Positions 63,374 to 64,000 of a DNA stretch of 64,000 nucleotides are shown piece after piece. This DNA is from Pseudoalteromonas prydzensis (lineage in GTDB: Bacteria > Pseudomonadota > Gammaproteobacteria > Enterobacterales > Alteromonadaceae). Each line of letters starts with the position of its first letter. The stretch's first letter is position 1. The DNA lies in NCBI RefSeq assembly GCF_001661495.1, contig NZ_BDDT01000001.1, positions 744,001-808,000 of the forward strand, given 5' to 3'. The position numbers were made by a program, and so were the translations under genes. The notes beneath the pieces are model-generated. The model ran no database searches. It was given only the letters and a program-made list of their open reading frames with translations, and had not been told where the DNA came from.

Positions 63374-64000
63374 ATGTTTAAAACTTCGTTAACCTTATTA
63401 GCCCTCGCTATAAGTACAGCCACTTTCGCTGATGACGCTATCAATAAAAAACAACTCACTGACGAGCAAATGGAGCGTATCATTGTTTCTGGGAGCCGCG
63501 TTTTTGAAAGCATTGATGAGGTCCCTGCATCAATTACCGTTATCAATCAAAAGCAAATTGAAGAGCATTTAAAGGTAAATCCTGAGCTACAAAGCTTACT
63601 TGCGCAAATGGTGCCGGGCCTCGCTCCAGATACCGGCAGCTCAAGTAATACCGGACAAACACTGCGCGGTCGCGCCCCGTTGGTGATGATTGACGGAGTA
63701 CCGCAATCAACACCGCTGCGTAATGGCTCGTTAGGCATTAAAACCCTCGATCCAAGTGCCATTGCTCGTATTGAAGTGATCAAAGGAGCAACCTCGATTT
63801 ATGGTAACGGTGCATCGGGCGGTATTATTAATTACATCACTAAACAGGCGAGCAGTGATGATAAAACAGCTGGTGAAATAAGCCTATCGAGCCGTTTTAG
63901 CGCAGTCAAACTTGAAGAAAGTGCCGGTGCAAGAGCATCAGTGGCGATTAATGGTCGTGCAGATAAGTTCAGTTATTTAGTAACAGCCAGTTATGAAGAA
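63374..64000 (+). CDS. TonB-dependent siderophore receptor (5' part, cut by window end)
   Basis: The first 209 codons of an outer-membrane receptor. AAGGA stands 5 bases before ATG 63374. A signal peptide (about 1-19, STATFA) is followed by a TonB-box-like MERIIVSGSRV and a plug with VPASITVINQKQIEEHL, TLRGRAPLVMIDGVPQS, SAIARIEVIKGATSIYGNGASGGIINYIT. The IYGNGASGG form is seen in siderophore receptors of the FhuE/FpvA group. The gene continues beyond the window. A Fur box lies about 100 bases upstream of the start, so it should be induced by iron limitation. The siderophore is not known. Confidence 0.88.
   Translation, partial: MFKTSLTLLALAISTATFADDAINKKQLTDEQMERIIVSGSRVFESIDEVPASITVINQKQIEEHLKVNPELQSLLAQMVPGLAPDTGSSSNTGQTLRGRAPLVMIDGVPQSTPLRNGSLGIKTLDPSAIARIEVIKGATSIYGNGASGGIINYITKQASSDDKTAGEISLSSRFSAVKLEESAGARASVAINGRADKFSYLVTASYEE

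Noticed and set aside
1..64000. tRNA, rRNA, integrase or intact insertion sequence
   Set aside because: Read on both strands by eye, no cloverleaf with CCA end, rRNA segment, integrase or complete transposase was recognised; small RNAs cannot be excluded this way.

Overview
The window reads as chromosome of a marine gammaproteobacterium of the Alteromonadales, most likely Pseudoalteromonas or a close relative. The reasons are moderately A/T-rich coding sequence, three TonB-dependent receptors, sigma-54 and RegB/RegA-type regulation, and housekeeping neighbours typical of that order (rlmF, ltaE, tdk, sodA). The genus is inferred from gene content only. No rRNA, tRNA, CRISPR array, integrase or intact insertion sequence was recognised.

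Layout. 1-575: intergenic, with a promoter/Fur-like patch, a possible gene remnant and a terminator. 576-2775: Sel1-repeat protein and a coniferyl-aldehyde-dehydrogenase-type enzyme. 2906-10684: an organic-acid uptake and sensing block. A TonB receptor, a DctB-like kinase and a DctD-like sigma-54 activator form one operon. Next to it lie a porin and an SLC13 transporter with a recognisable sigma-54 promoter and upstream activator palindrome. 10804-11067: small membrane protein.

11219-28043 is the most unusual part, and all of it lies on the minus strand. A promoter near 28.1 kb leads into a 456-aa exported beta-rich protein, a 3464-aa exported SpvB/FG-GAP/TcdB/RHS giant with an unrecognised C-terminal tail, a 306-aa exported alpha-helical protein, and then eleven consecutive genes for tiny exported proteins. 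The tiny proteins (mature part about 80-100 aa) diverge in sequence but share a cysteine-containing pattern, two conserved cysteines in nine of the eleven. One of them is switched out of frame by a 7-bp tandem repeat just after its signal peptide.

28168-32620: zinc-ribbon protein, DUF1761 protein, and a likely operon amidohydrolase / DUF4440 / RegB-like kinase / RegA-like regulator. 32773-36548: FabH-like synthase, YaeR/GloA2-type VOC protein, M17 aminopeptidase, LETM1-like protein and a small oxidoreductase-like Cys-rich protein. 36864-40986: TonB receptor and a TPR-sulfotransferase. 40940-49191: alpha/beta hydrolase, rlmF-ltaE, tdk, a periplasmic binding protein, an alkylation-repair pair (Ada-AlkA fusion and Ogt), MnSOD with its partner gene, and a GNAT acetyltransferase. 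49214-53965: large PAS/GAF hybrid histidine kinase. 54082-61169: heavy-metal efflux (CzcI-like, CzcC, CzcB, CzcA) divergent from a CDF zinc exporter. 61264-64000: PepSY membrane protein, a two-helix membrane protein and the start of a Fur-box-preceded siderophore receptor cut by the window end.
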